From Liolophura sinensis (Eukaryota; Mollusca; Polyplacophora; Chitonida; Chitonidae): a stretch of 64,000 bases of DNA. The notes under the pieces are model-generated. The model had not been told where the DNA came from. It worked only from the letters and a program-made list of their open reading frames with translations, and ran no database searches. This document shows positions 25,101 through 40,100 of this stretch, piece after piece; position 1 is the first letter of the stretch, and each line of letters begins with the position of its first letter. The stretch lies in contig NC_088300.1 in assembly GCF_032854445.1 (NCBI RefSeq), positions 6,944,001-7,008,000 on the forward strand. The letters run 5' to 3'. Position numbers and translations under genes: made by a program.

Positions 25101-28100
25101 TTACAATAGCATTAGTTTTCATGCCTTCCCATCGGACTCCTCCATGCGATGAAAATGGATTATTGCCATGCGATGAGACCATTTCCTGCCGAATAAGCAC
25201 TCAGTTATGCTCCAACCATTTTGAGGAGGCATGTTCTGACCCAGCTTACAGTCAAAAATGTAGTTTGGAATTGGATTCCAAAGTGGACTGTAAAGTAAAA
25301 AAACTGTTTTTTCCCACATATTTGGCATACTAGCGCCATTTAAGGGCACACAAGGGATGTGAGTTTTTTTTCCTCGCAATTTTTGGTCTTAATAATATTT
25401 TTAATTTCTACAAGTAAAACAACTCACCAGATGCATTTTTTTGTTTTCATAATTTTTTTCCATAACACAGGTATACCATTCAGTTGGGTAAGGTGAGAAA
25501 TAAGACCAGGACAGTCCACCTCTCAGGTGACATGGGAATCTGGCAGTAATAAGCTACATCATGTACTAGACTCTTGGAAAGTGTTGACTGCTAGGTAAAG
25601 ACAGATAGTAGATTTTCTGCTTCTATTTTGCATATTAAGATTTGTTTAATATCATCAATTTTCTCCACATACATCAGTCATTTCTGTGTACTCCTTAAGG
25701 AAAGTTAGTGCCCTACATCACATCATGCCTTACACAAATGTTCAGCAGACTACACGAATGAGTTACAGACTTTTAGACTAACCTGATAATGTGATTAAAG
25801 GTGAACATCATCAAGGTAAGGAAAGCCACAGACTAACCTGATAATGTGATTAAAGGTAGAACATCATCAGGGTAAGGAAAGCCACAGAATAACCTGATAA
25901 TGTGATTAAAGGTAGAACATCATCAGGGTAAGGAAAGCCACAGAATAACCTGATAATGTGATTAAAGGTAGAACATCATCAGAGTAAGGAAAGCCACAGA
26001 ATAACCTGATAATGTGATTAAAGGTAGAACATCATTAGCGTGAGGAAAGCCACAGACTAACCTGATAATGTGATTAAAGGTAGAACATCATTAGGGTAAG
26101 GAAAGCCACAAAATAACCTGATAATGTGATTAAAGGTAGAACATCATCAGGGTAAGGAAAGCCACAGAATAACCTGATAATGTGATTAAAGGTAGAACAG
26201 CATCAGGGTAAGGAAAGCCACAGACTAACCTGATAATGTGACTGAAGGTAGCGCGTCATTAGGGTGAGGAAAGCCACAGACTAACCTGATAATGTGACTG
26301 AAGGTAGCGCGTCATTTGGGTGAGGAAAGCCACAGACTAACCTGATAATGTGACTGAAGGTAGCAGCATCATTAGGGTGAGGAAAGCCACAGACTAACCT
26401 GATAATGTGATTAAAGGTAGCGCGTCATTAGGGTGAGGAAAGCCACAGAATAACCTGATAATGTGATTAAAGGTAGAACATCATCAGAGTAAGGAAAGCC
26501 ACAGAATAACCTGATAATGTGATTAAAGGTAGAACAGCATCAGGGTAAGGAAAGCCAAAGACTAACCTGATAATGTGACTGAAGGTAGCGCGTCATTAGG
26601 GTGAGGAAAGCCACAGACTAACCTGATAATGTGACTGAAGGTAGCGCGTCATTAGGGTGAGGAAAGCCACAGACTAACCTGATAATGTGACTGAAGGTAG
26701 CGCGTCAATAGGGTGAGGAAAGCCACAGACTAACCTGATAATGTGACTGAAGGTAGCGCGTCATTAGGGTGAGGAAAGCCACAGACTAACCTGATAATGT
26801 GACTGAAGGTAGCGCGTCATTAGGGTGAGGAAAGCCACAGACTCTTTGTTGTCTCCCGTCCTCTTCACCTGGAACCCATCAACAATCTACAACACAAAAA
26901 TACAACCAGTAATCATGCCGGTGCAGTGGGAACACCACAAAGGTCCAATCCACAGTTGTGGAGATCTCAAGAAGACAGTTTCAGCTTTGATTTATTATTT
27001 ATCTGATTGGTGTTTAATACTTCAGTCAAAACATTTCTTTTTATATGACAGCAGTCAGGTTACAGGCGGAGGAAACTGGTATAAACCATCAACTTTGGCA
27101 AGTTCACGTATCTGACAGACCTCTGGACATAGTGCTGTAGCCGAACAGACTAAGGAAACCTCTGGACATAATGCTGTAGCCGAACAGACTAAGGAAACCT
27201 CTGGACATAATGCTGTAGCCAAACAGACTAAGGAAACTTCTGGACATAATGCTGCAGCCAAACAGACTAAGGAAACATCTGGACATAATGCTGTAGCCAA
27301 ACAGACTAAGGAAACCTCTGGACATAATGCTGTAGCCGAACAGACTAAGGCACTGACAGTCATTTTGAAACACATTTTAACCATCTAAGCCAGCGGATCA
27401 CGCATTATAACCAAGGCTCTAACTAATATGAGTGTTGTCAATGTTTTGCCCAGTAGGGGTGAGATCTGGAAAATACAATATGGTTCCCACATGTACATTG
27501 CACAGGTACTTTCCCGGTAGAACAGCTATGCCATATGTCTTTTGTCAATACATACACTGTACTTACATAAAAGTATATATCTGTAAAACTGTGATATGTA
27601 GACAAAAACTGATACACAGAATTATATAAACTAATCAATTACATATTAAAACCTACATGTTCTCAAACTTTAAAAGACTCTTTTAAAAGCCTCTTCTGAT
27701 ATGAGGAAAATACAACCAATACCATTAGTAACATTGGTTGCCATGTAACTATGCTTACAGCCTACAGACCCTGGTCACAGATAACACTGTTGTCTGTGAT
27801 AAGTAGACCTATTTACCAGCTTGAAGGAATGTATTTCAATGCCACCTTGCATTTATCAAGACATATACACACCTGTGTGTTGGCTATTGTCTGCCTGAGC
27901 CTGTCCTCTGGCATGCTGAAGTTCTGTACTGAACCATAGTCTTCTATCAGGTACATGGGACATCGCAAACCACAGCGCTTCAGGCGAAACTGAAAACATC
28001 AATGTAAGAGTTGAACATTTATTCTTATTATTTGTGCAAATTTAAAGATGATATGATGTTTAACTAGAAATTTGTTAATCAAAATTTGTACTTTTAGTCA

Positions 28101-31100
28101 CATGACCATGAAAATACTGGTCTGGAATTCACTAATGAAAAGATTACCACAGAATTCCTATATTAAATATTTATCAATCCCCTGTTCCTTAAATTCACCC
28201 ATCTAAAAGTTTGCCAATACTCTTCTCCCTGAATCCAACACCATATGCCTGGAAAATCTTCCACTCCCTGAATCCCTCAACCTACAATTAGAATCTTCTG
28301 CTCCCTGAATCTCACAAAATACACCTGGCAATCTTCTACCCCTTGAATCCCTCGCAATATGCCTGACAATCTTCTGCCCCCTGAATCCCCCACAATACAC
28401 CTGGCAATCTTCTACCCCCTGAATCCCTCGCAATATGCCTGACAATCTTCTGCTCCCTGAATCCCCCACAATACACTGACAATCTTCTGCCCCCCTGAAT
28501 CCCCCACAATACACCTGGCAATCTTCTGCTCAAAGAATCCCCTACAATACCATGACAATCTTCTGATCCCTGAATCCCCCACAACACACTGGCAATCTTC
28601 TGCTCAAAGAATCCCCCAAAACATGCCTGGCAATCTCCTGCTCCCTGAATCCCAAAAAATATGCCTGGCAACCTTCTGCTCCCTAAATCCCCCACAATAC
28701 ACTTGACAATCTTCTGATCCCTGAATCCCCCACAACACACTCACAATCTTCTGCCCCCTGAACCCCCCACAATACACTGACAACCTTCTGCTCCCTGAAT
28801 CCCCCACAATACACTGACAATCTTCTGCTCCCTGAATCCCCTACAATACACTGACAATCTTCTGCCCCCTGAATCCCCCACAATACACTTGATAATCTTC
28901 TGCTCCCTGAATCCCCCACAATACACTTGATAATCTTTTGCTCCCTGAATCCCCCACAATACACTGACAATCTTCTGATCCCTGAATCCCAACAACATGC
29001 CTGGCAATCTTCTGCTCTCTGAATACCACACAACACACTTGAGAACCTTCTGCTCCCTGAATTCTTCACTAAATGTTTGTAATCTGATTTTCTGCTCCCT
29101 CAATCAGCAACTGTTCACTGATCTTCTAACTTTTAAGGTTTACTGATCTTTTCAATCCCTCAATCACCCAGCTAGAAGTTCATTTATATTGTACTCATTA
29201 TCCTCTGCTCCCAGTCCTTCCTTGAACCCTCACAGCCCGTCAACATTTTGGCCCTGAATCCCCACTAAACCCACCATCCTTTTGCCCTATGAATCTCACA
29301 CTAAACCCACCAACCTTTCACTCCCTGAATCCTCCACTAAAACACAATGACCTTTTGCTCCTGAAATCACCAACTATTCCCCGGCTAAACCTATCAACCT
29401 TTTGCTCCTTGAACCTCCCACTAAACCCAATAACCTTCAGCTACATGTCCCCCACTAAACCCACCAGCTTTCTGCTCCTTAAATGCCCCATTCCCCCACT
29501 AAACCCACTAACCTTCTGGTCCTTGAATCCCCAACTAAACCCACAAACCTTCTGCTCCTTAAATCCCCCATTCCCCCACTAAACCCACCAACCTTTTGGT
29601 CCTTGAATCCCACACTAAACCCACCAACCTTCTGCTCCTTAAATCCCCCATTCCCCGACTAAACCCACCAACCTTTTGGTCCTTGAATCCCCCACTAAAC
29701 CCACTAACCCTTTGCTCCCTGAGTCCCCCACTAAACCCACCAACCTTTTGCTCCTTGAATCTCACATTAAATCCACCAACCTTTTGGTCCTTGAACCTCC
29801 CACTAAACCCACAAACCTTTTGCTCCTTGAGTAACCCCCCCCCTCCCAACTAAACCCATCAACTATTTGCTCATTGAATCTCACACTTAACCCACCAACC
29901 TTTTGCTCCTTGAACTTTCCACTCAACCCACCAACCTTTTGCTCCTTGAATCTCCCACTAAACCCACCAACCTTTTGCTCCTTGAATCTCCCACTAAACC
30001 CACCAACCTTTAGCTCCTTGAACCTCCCACTAAACCCACCAACCTTTAGCTCCTTGAATCTCCCACTAAACCCACCAACCTTTTGCTCCTTGAATCGACC
30101 ATCAATACAGCTGCTGACGAGATCGTCCATTCTCTTCCTCTCAATGATGTGGTCCAGGACAAGTTCCCTGGCCTCAGGCTGCTTTAACTGTCCTACAGGG
30201 AACACCACATTTGTACAAGGTTAAGTCTGGACAGACACTTTCTTCTTATTCTGACTGACACTTGGTTTAAGGCAAATCCTAGAATGAATCTCCACTTGGT
30301 GACTAAACAAGAGGTTAAACTGTTTTGTTCAGAAATCCACACAACAGGGTGTTTCCTTGGTATGTTAGGGCTAAAACATGTTCAAGACTTCAATATAGAA
30401 ATTAGAAATTGATCAATTCATTGACTGATTGTTACCATATTCAAGATTATTTGAATGTGATGGAGGAAGCTAGAGTGCACCAATGACAAAAATGGCAAAA
30501 TGAGAGAAACGGAAGATTTTCATTCGCAAGTAATCTCCAACTAACATCAGGTGTGCCCTTTGAGCTGGCAACTACCATTTGCCACTAAAGCCTTGATATC
30601 AGTGAGGTTACATTTTGGGGAATGTAATAAATTCTCTGCCCTCGGCTGGGAAAGAAACAATAAACTAAGTGAAATAAACAACTGAATAAATCCTCATCTT
30701 AACCCTGCAGGCACATTACCTCTCCCTAAATACTTCAGTAGGGTTTCGTAATAAGGATCTGTGAAGTGCGTTACCTCCCTTCTCTGATACTGTCCAATAC
30801 AGATCTACCCATGCAGGCGGCAGCCAGACCCCAGCTGTTCACCCAGCATTCTGTGATCTGTGACCTGTGATCTTCACTGATCTCACCTGATCTGCGGGGT
30901 GCTCTTTCCCGTGCCACCCAGGCAAAGTCTCCAACATGTAGCTTCCTCACTTCACAGTTAACGCCATTCTTCAGCAAATCTGCCAACAACGTCTTCCCAC
31001 CACTTGTGCTGACCAACAAAATGATTCAAAACATTTTCATTAAGTGGGAAAACATTCTAAAATTGCAATACAAGTATTTTAGAGATGGCTCTCTAAACTC

Positions 31101-34100
31101 TCTTTACCCTGGCCTGTGGTTTTAACCCACATTTTCCGTCTAACACAAACCTGAAGGTAACTAAACAGTACAGCTCAGGCTGAAAGTCAAAACCAGGCAG
31201 GTGATTAGCGCGATCCTAGAATCTTTTTAGAAGTCTTTTAGACAGTCATCTGAGGATGGAAAATTTAGTTTGTTGATAGAATGATTTTAAAGAACTTTTG
31301 AAAGGCTAACACCATACATGAAACTTAAGTTAAATATCTGATGTGTGGCTTTTTGAATGCAACGTGGCAATCGTCTTTTAAAGTAGTGATTTACGAGTGA
31401 GTCCATTCAAGATTTGTAAGGATCACCACAGCTGCTAAAACTGCTCATTCTTCATCTCCCTTAAAGTGGACAAATATCTTTTGTTTCTTCCGAAGAAGGT
31501 TTTCCTTGTTGTGGGAGTCATTTGCCAGTAAAAATTACCTGCCATTCAGTAATTTAGCAAGCATACTTGACACTTTGATGCGGACATGCAGTGTAATAAT
31601 AACAACAACAATGCAGTATTACAATAGAAATTTCATGAACAAACCTGGCAAAAAAATGAAAAGCAAGATGAAGGACAAGTTAGGTTTTGTCTGTATAATA
31701 TAGCTCTTTAGAGAATTTGTAGTTTGCACCAAACCATGTAGAAAAAGCACCCACATAGCGAACACATAAGGAAAAGTTTTTCTTGCAGAAAAAGAAATAA
31801 TTTCCCATTTGCACCAAGAAACTTTAATTGAATTTTTGGCTTACCAGGCACAGTGTACCCTGCTTTAAATATTTTCTTTACTGACTCTCTTTGACTACAA
31901 AATGCCATCATGGAAATAACTGCACTAATTTATGCTTAACAATACATTATTTGAACCAACACCGAGATGAAATCTGATATCAAATTTTATTTGTTAACTT
32001 GAATGAAAGTTGAAGAAAATGTATGTGAATAGCTTATACGTGTATCAATAACATATATGTTCACAATTTGTTGCTTTTTTTGGTTTGGACAATAATGTTT
32101 TGGTGTATACTATATTTGTGTAAAAGATATCATGGGTGTTAGCAGCAACAGCAAAGTGGATTATTGTAGGCTTAATTCAAATACTCACAAGTTTCACGCT
32201 GATGCCTGGGAGAAGAACTCAAGCAGTCTTAGTTGTCCAGCTGTAGACATGTTGTATTGGCATGAGTAAATAATACTCACAAGTGTCAAAACTTTATTAA
32301 CTGACACGCACTGTATGGTTTTGAAAATCTTAAACAATAGAATCTAATCTAGGCTAATCTCCTGAAATAAAAAAAAACACACCAGCCACTTTGGGTTAAT
32401 GGTTGAAAACACTGATAGTTGCCTACGTGCCCGTCAACCAGAAGTCGCCTATGGTGAAAAGTCTGCAGGCTGCTGATGCAAGATCCCGTCCTGAACATAC
32501 ATGTTTTGGGGTTATTTTTTTTTTTTGTTCTTTTGATATGAGGCTTACATGATCCTTGCTTTAATATAAATACATGATGTTATTTAGATGTATTTTTTAA
32601 ATACAAACGCGACCTATGATCAGACAAAGAGTATGAAGGACCATGCAAAGGCACTGCCACACAAGACTACTGTCTGCCTGTGTTGGGGCGATGTCCCAGG
32701 CAGGAGGCGTGCTGTAGTGAAAGTGCTTTATTCACAGGAAAGTCGCGTTGGTTTGTAAAGTTTATGCGAAGATTTGTTGTCTTTGCTATTAAATATCTAC
32801 TGTAAAGTTCTGTATGGCATAATATAAATGTATATCAAAATTAATACGCTGACCATCGATAGCAGTCGATGACTTCCACAGCATTTTCACACCCTCAAGT
32901 ATATGACTTAATCAAGTTGAACTGATTTGGTTTACTGACGTAGGTTACATATTGCAAGATAAACTTTCCGCTTTTCACAGCTAAAATATGTTCACATAGC
33001 TGAATACACAGGGACTGCACCTTTGCTTGCAAACTAGCTTGGATAGTTAGTAGACGGAACTATATTCAGCTAGAGAGTTTGTCATGCGTCAGTAGGGCGT
33101 TATTCAGTATCTCGGAGCACGATACAAGCAATAAATAACCGACTTTTAGCCTGAGCTGTACTGTACATGTATCCAGTTAATATTAAATATTTACTGTGGA
33201 AAGTCTTTCTGATTTTTCCAGGATACTGTGACATATATTTTCACGTAATTCAAGTACTTTTGTCTAACATTAACAACAAAAATGTTATATTCCGAATACC
33301 TGCCCTTTACCGACATTATAGTTTTACTGCTAACATAAAGATGTTTAAATAGCATTCAAACAAGCCCCTGATATTGTAATGTAAAAAGTTGACGAAAACC
33401 ACACTATTACAGACATACATGTAAGCACATCAATTTCATCATGCCGTTCAGAAAACACCCCAAACTCATCAAATTTCTGCATTCACAAGTACACCAAAGC
33501 TAGAACCATGTTTTTCATAAGAACAAAATAATCTAATTACTACCAGGAGCAGAATTATAAAAAAAAAAAAATTATGAGCATTCAGTGACATTTTCATTCT
33601 TTCTGTCATGGAAAATAGATGAAGAGTTAAAATAACTTACGTTTTGCCATAAAACTCTTGATTGTCCACACACAACAAGATATCAAAAGTACCCGGCTCT
33701 AAGCTAAAGGTTGGTGAGGAATGAGTCAGGGCACTCCCCTCCATTGGGCAGGGGAAGGCTACTGATGCTGTTCCTGTGTGTGGGGAAGGCTTGACCCCCA
33801 GACCTAATCTCTCTGATAAAGATGATCCCCTAGCCTCTGCCACAGGTCCTACTAAGGCTAACTTGGCCGTTGTTAGGTATGTGTTTTCTGAAAGATTAGA
33901 ACACAAATTAAAGATGACATATTCAAAAGTCAGATAATTTTGATTTTTAGCCTTACTCGTACCCAGCATTTGACTACGTGAACTACAATTCTGTAAAAGA
34001 ACAAAATGTCACAATGGGTTGTATGATAAGTTTTTTGTTGTCCTTAATGTTGCTTTCAGTATTAAGTTCAGTCAGTAAATGTCCCATTAAGTAAATGCAT

Positions 34101-37100
34101 GTACATCTATGTTATATGAACATTTTAAGGTACGAGACAAACCTCCTGACTTAAACCCAACCTGAAAACGGAATGAGCTCTAATTCATCAAAAGGCTAGG
34201 GCACACAAAATATGCCAAAGTTATCCAGACATATCGTCACATGATATTATAAGTTGTTGACTGCTGAAATAGCCCTGCACTTTTAGCTTGAATTTAACAC
34301 AACTTGCAGAATGCATGTAGTCTTCAGCAATGTTACCTGTGTTTTTGGAGAACTTGTTATCAGTCTTGGAAATGTCCTTCTGACAGACTTTCCTTTTCTC
34401 AGGTACAACTGTACTGGGCTCCGGTACAACTGTACTGGGCTCAGGAGTTCTACTATGAGCAATCTCTGGAGGAGTATTGGCAAAATCCTTGGCAGCCGAG
34501 TCTTCCAGGTAAGCAAAGATGTTGTCATCGTTGAGTGGCCTGGTATGTTAACATATATAAACAGATGGATTTTTTTTTCCTGATAAAAATCAGCACAAAT
34601 TAACTTTTTGCTTTATGGGCAGAATGAGTCTTTTTTTAAGTAACATGGTATAAAAATAAAAACACATGACTCCATCATCTCCATTATCAAGGGCAAGGTG
34701 ACGTAACCTTTACTCTAGCTCTCTAACATCAAAGGTATTTTCAACATAATAGTCAAAGCAGTAGGCCTAACCTATGACGGATAAAAGTTGTGGACTTCGG
34801 TGATGAAAACCCAAGTAATAAACATAGCTTTCTCGGAAATTGGACACACTGGAAGAATATTTCTTCCATTGCTTGAACTGTTGATACAGCAGGCCTACTA
34901 CAAGGAACTCCAGCGACCTTGTTTCAATGGCCTAGCTGCAGATGCACGGCCAGTGTTTTCCTGGTTCAGGTCGTAGCCTGCCGAGGGGTTGTGCTAGTCA
35001 TTTTAACCCCAAGTAAATGTTTACAAAATTACAATAGGATTGTTGTACAACTAGATTCATACTCAACTCTGGAACATATGGAAATAAATCTAAGTACCAC
35101 TGAGGCTGATCTAGGAATTCGACTGTCGCTGAGATGAGAGCAGTGCTGACTTAGTTATCGAGGATGGCCGAGAAAGCAAATCGGCTTGAACACGGCGTTT
35201 CAATCATTTTACAGTGTTTTATAAGAGAAAACAGAAAAAAACATCCATTGTATGCGAGAAAGACAAAAGAAGAAAATCTAAATTCTTCAGTTGTAATAAA
35301 TTCAGAGAAAAAAAATTACATGATATGATTTTAAATTAATTTTAAGCATTGTCTGGTGAGATGCCGTCTTCTTATTCCCTTAAACCTGCGGCATCCCTAA
35401 TGAATTTTGTGCTGACTCTGGTATTCGTTATTTAGAAACTGCTGACTAAACGCTAAAATGAACGACCAAAAATGTACTTTTGGGTCGCGACGGTGTGCTA
35501 CTCTGTGACATAATTTGTGATACCATCGTTGAATATTACACTGCTTGTTATTCAATCAACTGGTTCTATGTTTGTGGTGGTCCCTAAGTGATACAGGCCT
35601 GCCCTACAACACTTTGTGAAATGGCCTTTCGGCTACACATAGCTAAATTGTTGTAAACTATCTCAAAATGACGTCTTATGCAGCAGTTCTGTGTTATCAT
35701 GTCACTTCTTGGAATGAATGGGTAAAGGTTACGTCCCAGCTTAGGGTGCCCAAACCTGACAGCAACATGTCTGATTGGAAAAACTTTCTCACGATGGCTG
35801 CCTCGACTCACACCAGCCATTTGTGCAGTATTGTCATTTTGTTCTACATGTTATTCCGTGAAATCTCATTATAATAAGAAAGTGTGATACTTTTTAGAAA
35901 GCTTGAGTATCCTGCTATTGACTGAAATATGCTTTAGCCAGGAGCTGTCTTGTCCTTTAATTTGTGAGAAATGTGGACTATCACAGCAAATTTTCCCTTC
36001 AAGATTACAAAGAGTATTGTGTGACGGATATAAGGTACTTTCTTCAATATGCTTACCTTCCTAAAGGAAAATTTTACCATGAGTTACACAATGCCAACCT
36101 AAACAAACAAGAGCATTCAACATTGCACATGTATGAAAAGTTATCAACCCATCTCCACAGCATGAATCTGTAGCACATGTAAATTATACAGAAAAACATT
36201 ACTAAAAATTACCTCGATATGTCCAATTTATACTTTTTGCCAGATTTAATAAGGTCTTGATAGTTGCAGGTGATCAAGAAGCCAATTCCAATTGAGTCTA
36301 AAATAAAAAATACAAATAACACCATAACAAATAGCATCACAGGGATCTTGCCATCAACAACGAAACTTATCGTCCAGTCACAAAAGGAAACTTATTATTA
36401 AGATAACTTTATGTTAACAGGCACACAAGGAAACATTGTGTTAACAGACAGACAAGGAAACTTATCATCAGCATATACAAACAGAAACTGGCTATTAACA
36501 GACAAATGAGGAAACCTGTTATTAACAAACACACAAGGAAACTTACCATTAACAGTCACGGCGGCTTTGTTCTTATCCACAGTCTTTGACCCAGATTCTG
36601 TGACATACCAGTACTGAAACCTGAAACAAAATATTACCAGCTACATTCAATACACACATGGAGACCAGCAGGCTTTGTATGACATACTGGGTTATTTCCC
36701 TTGTCTTTTCAGTTCTTTGGGGATTCTAGCTCAAAATATGTCCTGATGACTAGAGCAACTCTGTCTATACAGGATAAAGAGAGCAGCTGCTCAGCAGGAA
36801 TACAACTCTCAAAGAAAACTGAGAAAATTAATCTGCATCTTCCAACAGACAGATACACTATTCTATTTTTAAATACAATGCAACGTTTACTAAGTTATGA
36901 TTCTCTAATTGCAAGCCTGAATCTCCAATTAAAAACAAATATGATTTTATTATTAAACTTTATTAATAAGTTCAGACGTTTGGTTTCCTCACTTCAGTTT
37001 ATTACGAGATACATCTAACGTTATCAAATTCTGTGACAACATGATTTATGTTGATTCCCCGACAGTATAATATCTCAGAATTAGTAGCAACTTATTTCCC

Positions 37101-40100
37101 TTGTTTGCCCAGTATTTCATTAAGCAAGCAGAACTGGCTGTAACCTGTCTCATTCTGAACCTGTCAGCAGTCCAGTATCTGAACCCTTGCTACCTTCCCT
37201 GTAGCACCCAGTATTGGTTACCTACATTGCTCAACTAGTTTCATTGGCTGAGATATTCTCTAGACGGAGGCGTTGAATTTATAAGTTTGAACTGCTACAG
37301 AGAGTGCAATCTACAAAGGAATCTCCTGTCAGAAGCATTACTGTGCTATGATACCACATGTGCTAGGACAGTGCATTTCGTTTATGCAGTGAGGGTATCC
37401 CTTCTACGTTTTGACACATGTAGGAGTACATGGTGGGCAACACAACCATGACAACCCCCCGAAAAGTTATTGAGACAGTTTTTGGTTCTTCACGTTGCAA
37501 ATAATTTCGGAGATGTTCAGCCCAAAAGCCTTCATCTATAAATTGTTGACCTGTTTGCGAAAATGACGCTCTCATGATTTAAAGAGAGATTTGCCAACAG
37601 ACAATAAGAAAGCTACCTCAGAAGCAATGGCGGTGATGTGTACTTGACCCTACAAGTCAATCGTGTCAAGCATGTGGACTAACCTGTCAGCAGCCCAGTT
37701 TTGCAGAGCACTACTTGTCTCCCCTGACAAACTGGGTAATCTGGGCAAATCTGACTCTGCAGTAAAAGTCTCATGTCCAGATGTTACAGGGCCTGTGAAT
37801 GATGGGGACAGGGAAAGGCCAGATGGCACAACAGCTGCCTCACTGACCTCACGCAGACTGTGGGCTAGGTCAGATGGCACAACAGCTGGAGACAGAGGTG
37901 CCTTGAAGGCAGTACCTGCGTCATTGACCTCACTCAGCTTGTGGGCTAGGTCACAACCATTCTGAGTCAAGAAATACCTGAAAAAAATAAATATTTTAAA
38001 GACACAAACCACAAACTACTACTATACAGAACCTAAATGAATAACATAATCAGCTTCTTTTTACTTATTTTGTTTTCTTCAACTTCAACCAGCATTCTGG
38101 TCATCACAAGTAAATATTTCATCACAAAAATCTCTCTATTACCTGGAGCAGGATTATTCTTGTGATTTTGAGTTTTAAGATCATCAAGTTGTCTTCATCA
38201 TATGGATGATTTACCTGGAGGACCAGGCTGTGTATCTGCACCCAGGACAGATGACTTACCTGAAAGGACTACTCTCTTTGATCACCAGGCCCTTACCTAT
38301 CAGTGTGCCCATGGAGGACCAGGCTGTGTATCTGCACCCAGGACAGATCACTTACCTGAAAGGACTACTCTCTTTGATCACCACACCCTTACCTATCAGC
38401 GTGCCCATGGAGGACCAGGCTGTGTATCTGCACCCAGGACAGATGACTTATCTCACAGGACTACTCTCTTTGATCACCAGGCCCTTACCTATCAGCGTGC
38501 CCATGGAGGACCAGGCTGTGTATCTGCACCCAGGACAGATGACTTACCTGAAAGGACTACTATCTTTGATCACCAGGCCCTTACGCATCAGTGTGCCCAT
38601 GGAGGACCAGGCTGTGTATCTGCTCCCAAGACAGATGACTTACCTGGCAGGACTGCTCTCTTTGATCACCAGGCCCTTACGTATCAGTGTGCCCATGGAG
38701 GACCAGGCTGTGTATCTGCACCCAAGACAGATCACTTATCTCACAGGACTGCTCTCTTTGATCACCAGGCCCTTACCTATCAGCATGCCCATGGAGGACC
38801 AGGCTGTGTATCTGCACCCAGGACAGATCACTTACCTGGCAGGACTACTCTCTTTGATCACCAGGCCCTTACGTATCAGTGTGCCCATGGAGGACCAGGC
38901 TGTGTATCTGCACCCAGGACAGATCACTTACCTGGCAGGACTACTCTCTTTGATCACCAGGCCCTTACGTATCAGTGTGCCCAAGGAGGACCAGGCTGTG
39001 TATCTGCATCCAGGACAGATCACTTACCTGGCAGGACTGCTCTCTTTGATCACCAGGCCCTTACGTATCAGTGTGCCCAAGGAGGACCAGGCTGTGTATC
39101 TGCACCCAGGACAGATGACTTACCTGAAAGGACTACTCTCTTTGATCACCAGGCCCTTACGTATCAGTGTGCCCATGGAGGACCAGGCTGTGTATCTGCA
39201 CCCAGGACAGATCACTTACCTGACAGGACTGCTCTCTTTGATCACCAGGCCCTTACGTATCAGTGTGCCCATGGAGGACCAGGCTGTGTATCTGCACCCA
39301 AGACAGATCACTTATCTCACAGGACTGCTCTCTTTGATCACCAGGCCCTTACCTATCAGCATGCCCATGGAGGACCAGGCTGTGTATCTGCACCCAGGAC
39401 AGATCACTTACCTGGCAGGACTACTCTCTTTGATCACCAGGCCCTTACGTATCAGTGTGCCCGTGGAGGACTAGGCTGTGTATCTGCACCCAGGACAGAT
39501 CACTTACCTGGCAGGACTACTCTCTTTGATCACCAGGCCCTTACGTATCAGTGTGCCCATGGAGGACCAGGCTGTATATCTGCACCCAGGACAGATCACT
39601 TACCTGGCAGGACTGCTCTCTTTGATCACCAGGCCCTTACGTATCAGTGTGCCCAAGGAGGACCAGGCTGTGTATCTGCACCCAGGACAGATGACTTACC
39701 TGAAAGGACTACTCTCTTTGATCACCAGGCCCTTACGTATCAGTGTGCCCATGGAGGACCAGACTGTGTATCTGCACCCAGGACAGATCACTTACCTGGC
39801 AGGACTGCTCTCTTTGATCACCAGGCCCTTACGTATCAGTGTGCCCATGGAGGACTAGGCTGTGTATCTGCACCCAGGACAGATCACTTATCTGAAAGGA
39901 CTGCTCTCTTTGATCACCAGGCCCTTACCTATCAGCATGCCCATGGAGGACCAGGCTGTGTATCTGCACCCAGGACAGATCACTTACCTGGCAGGACTAC
40001 TCTCTTTGATCACCAGGCCCTTACGTATCAGTGTGCCCATGGAGGACCAGGCTGTGTATCTGCACCCAGGACAGATCACTTACCTGGCAGGACTGCTCTC

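Noticed and set aside
19925-26845. Regular repeats reminiscent of a CRISPR array
   Set aside because: Units are contiguous, with no unique spacers, lie in animal introns, and match adjacent exons. No cas-like genes are present.
28203-30224. Several 60-150-codon frames on both strands
   Set aside because: All are read-through of the 36/37-bp arrays. Only the exon 14 segment (30080-30192) is coding.
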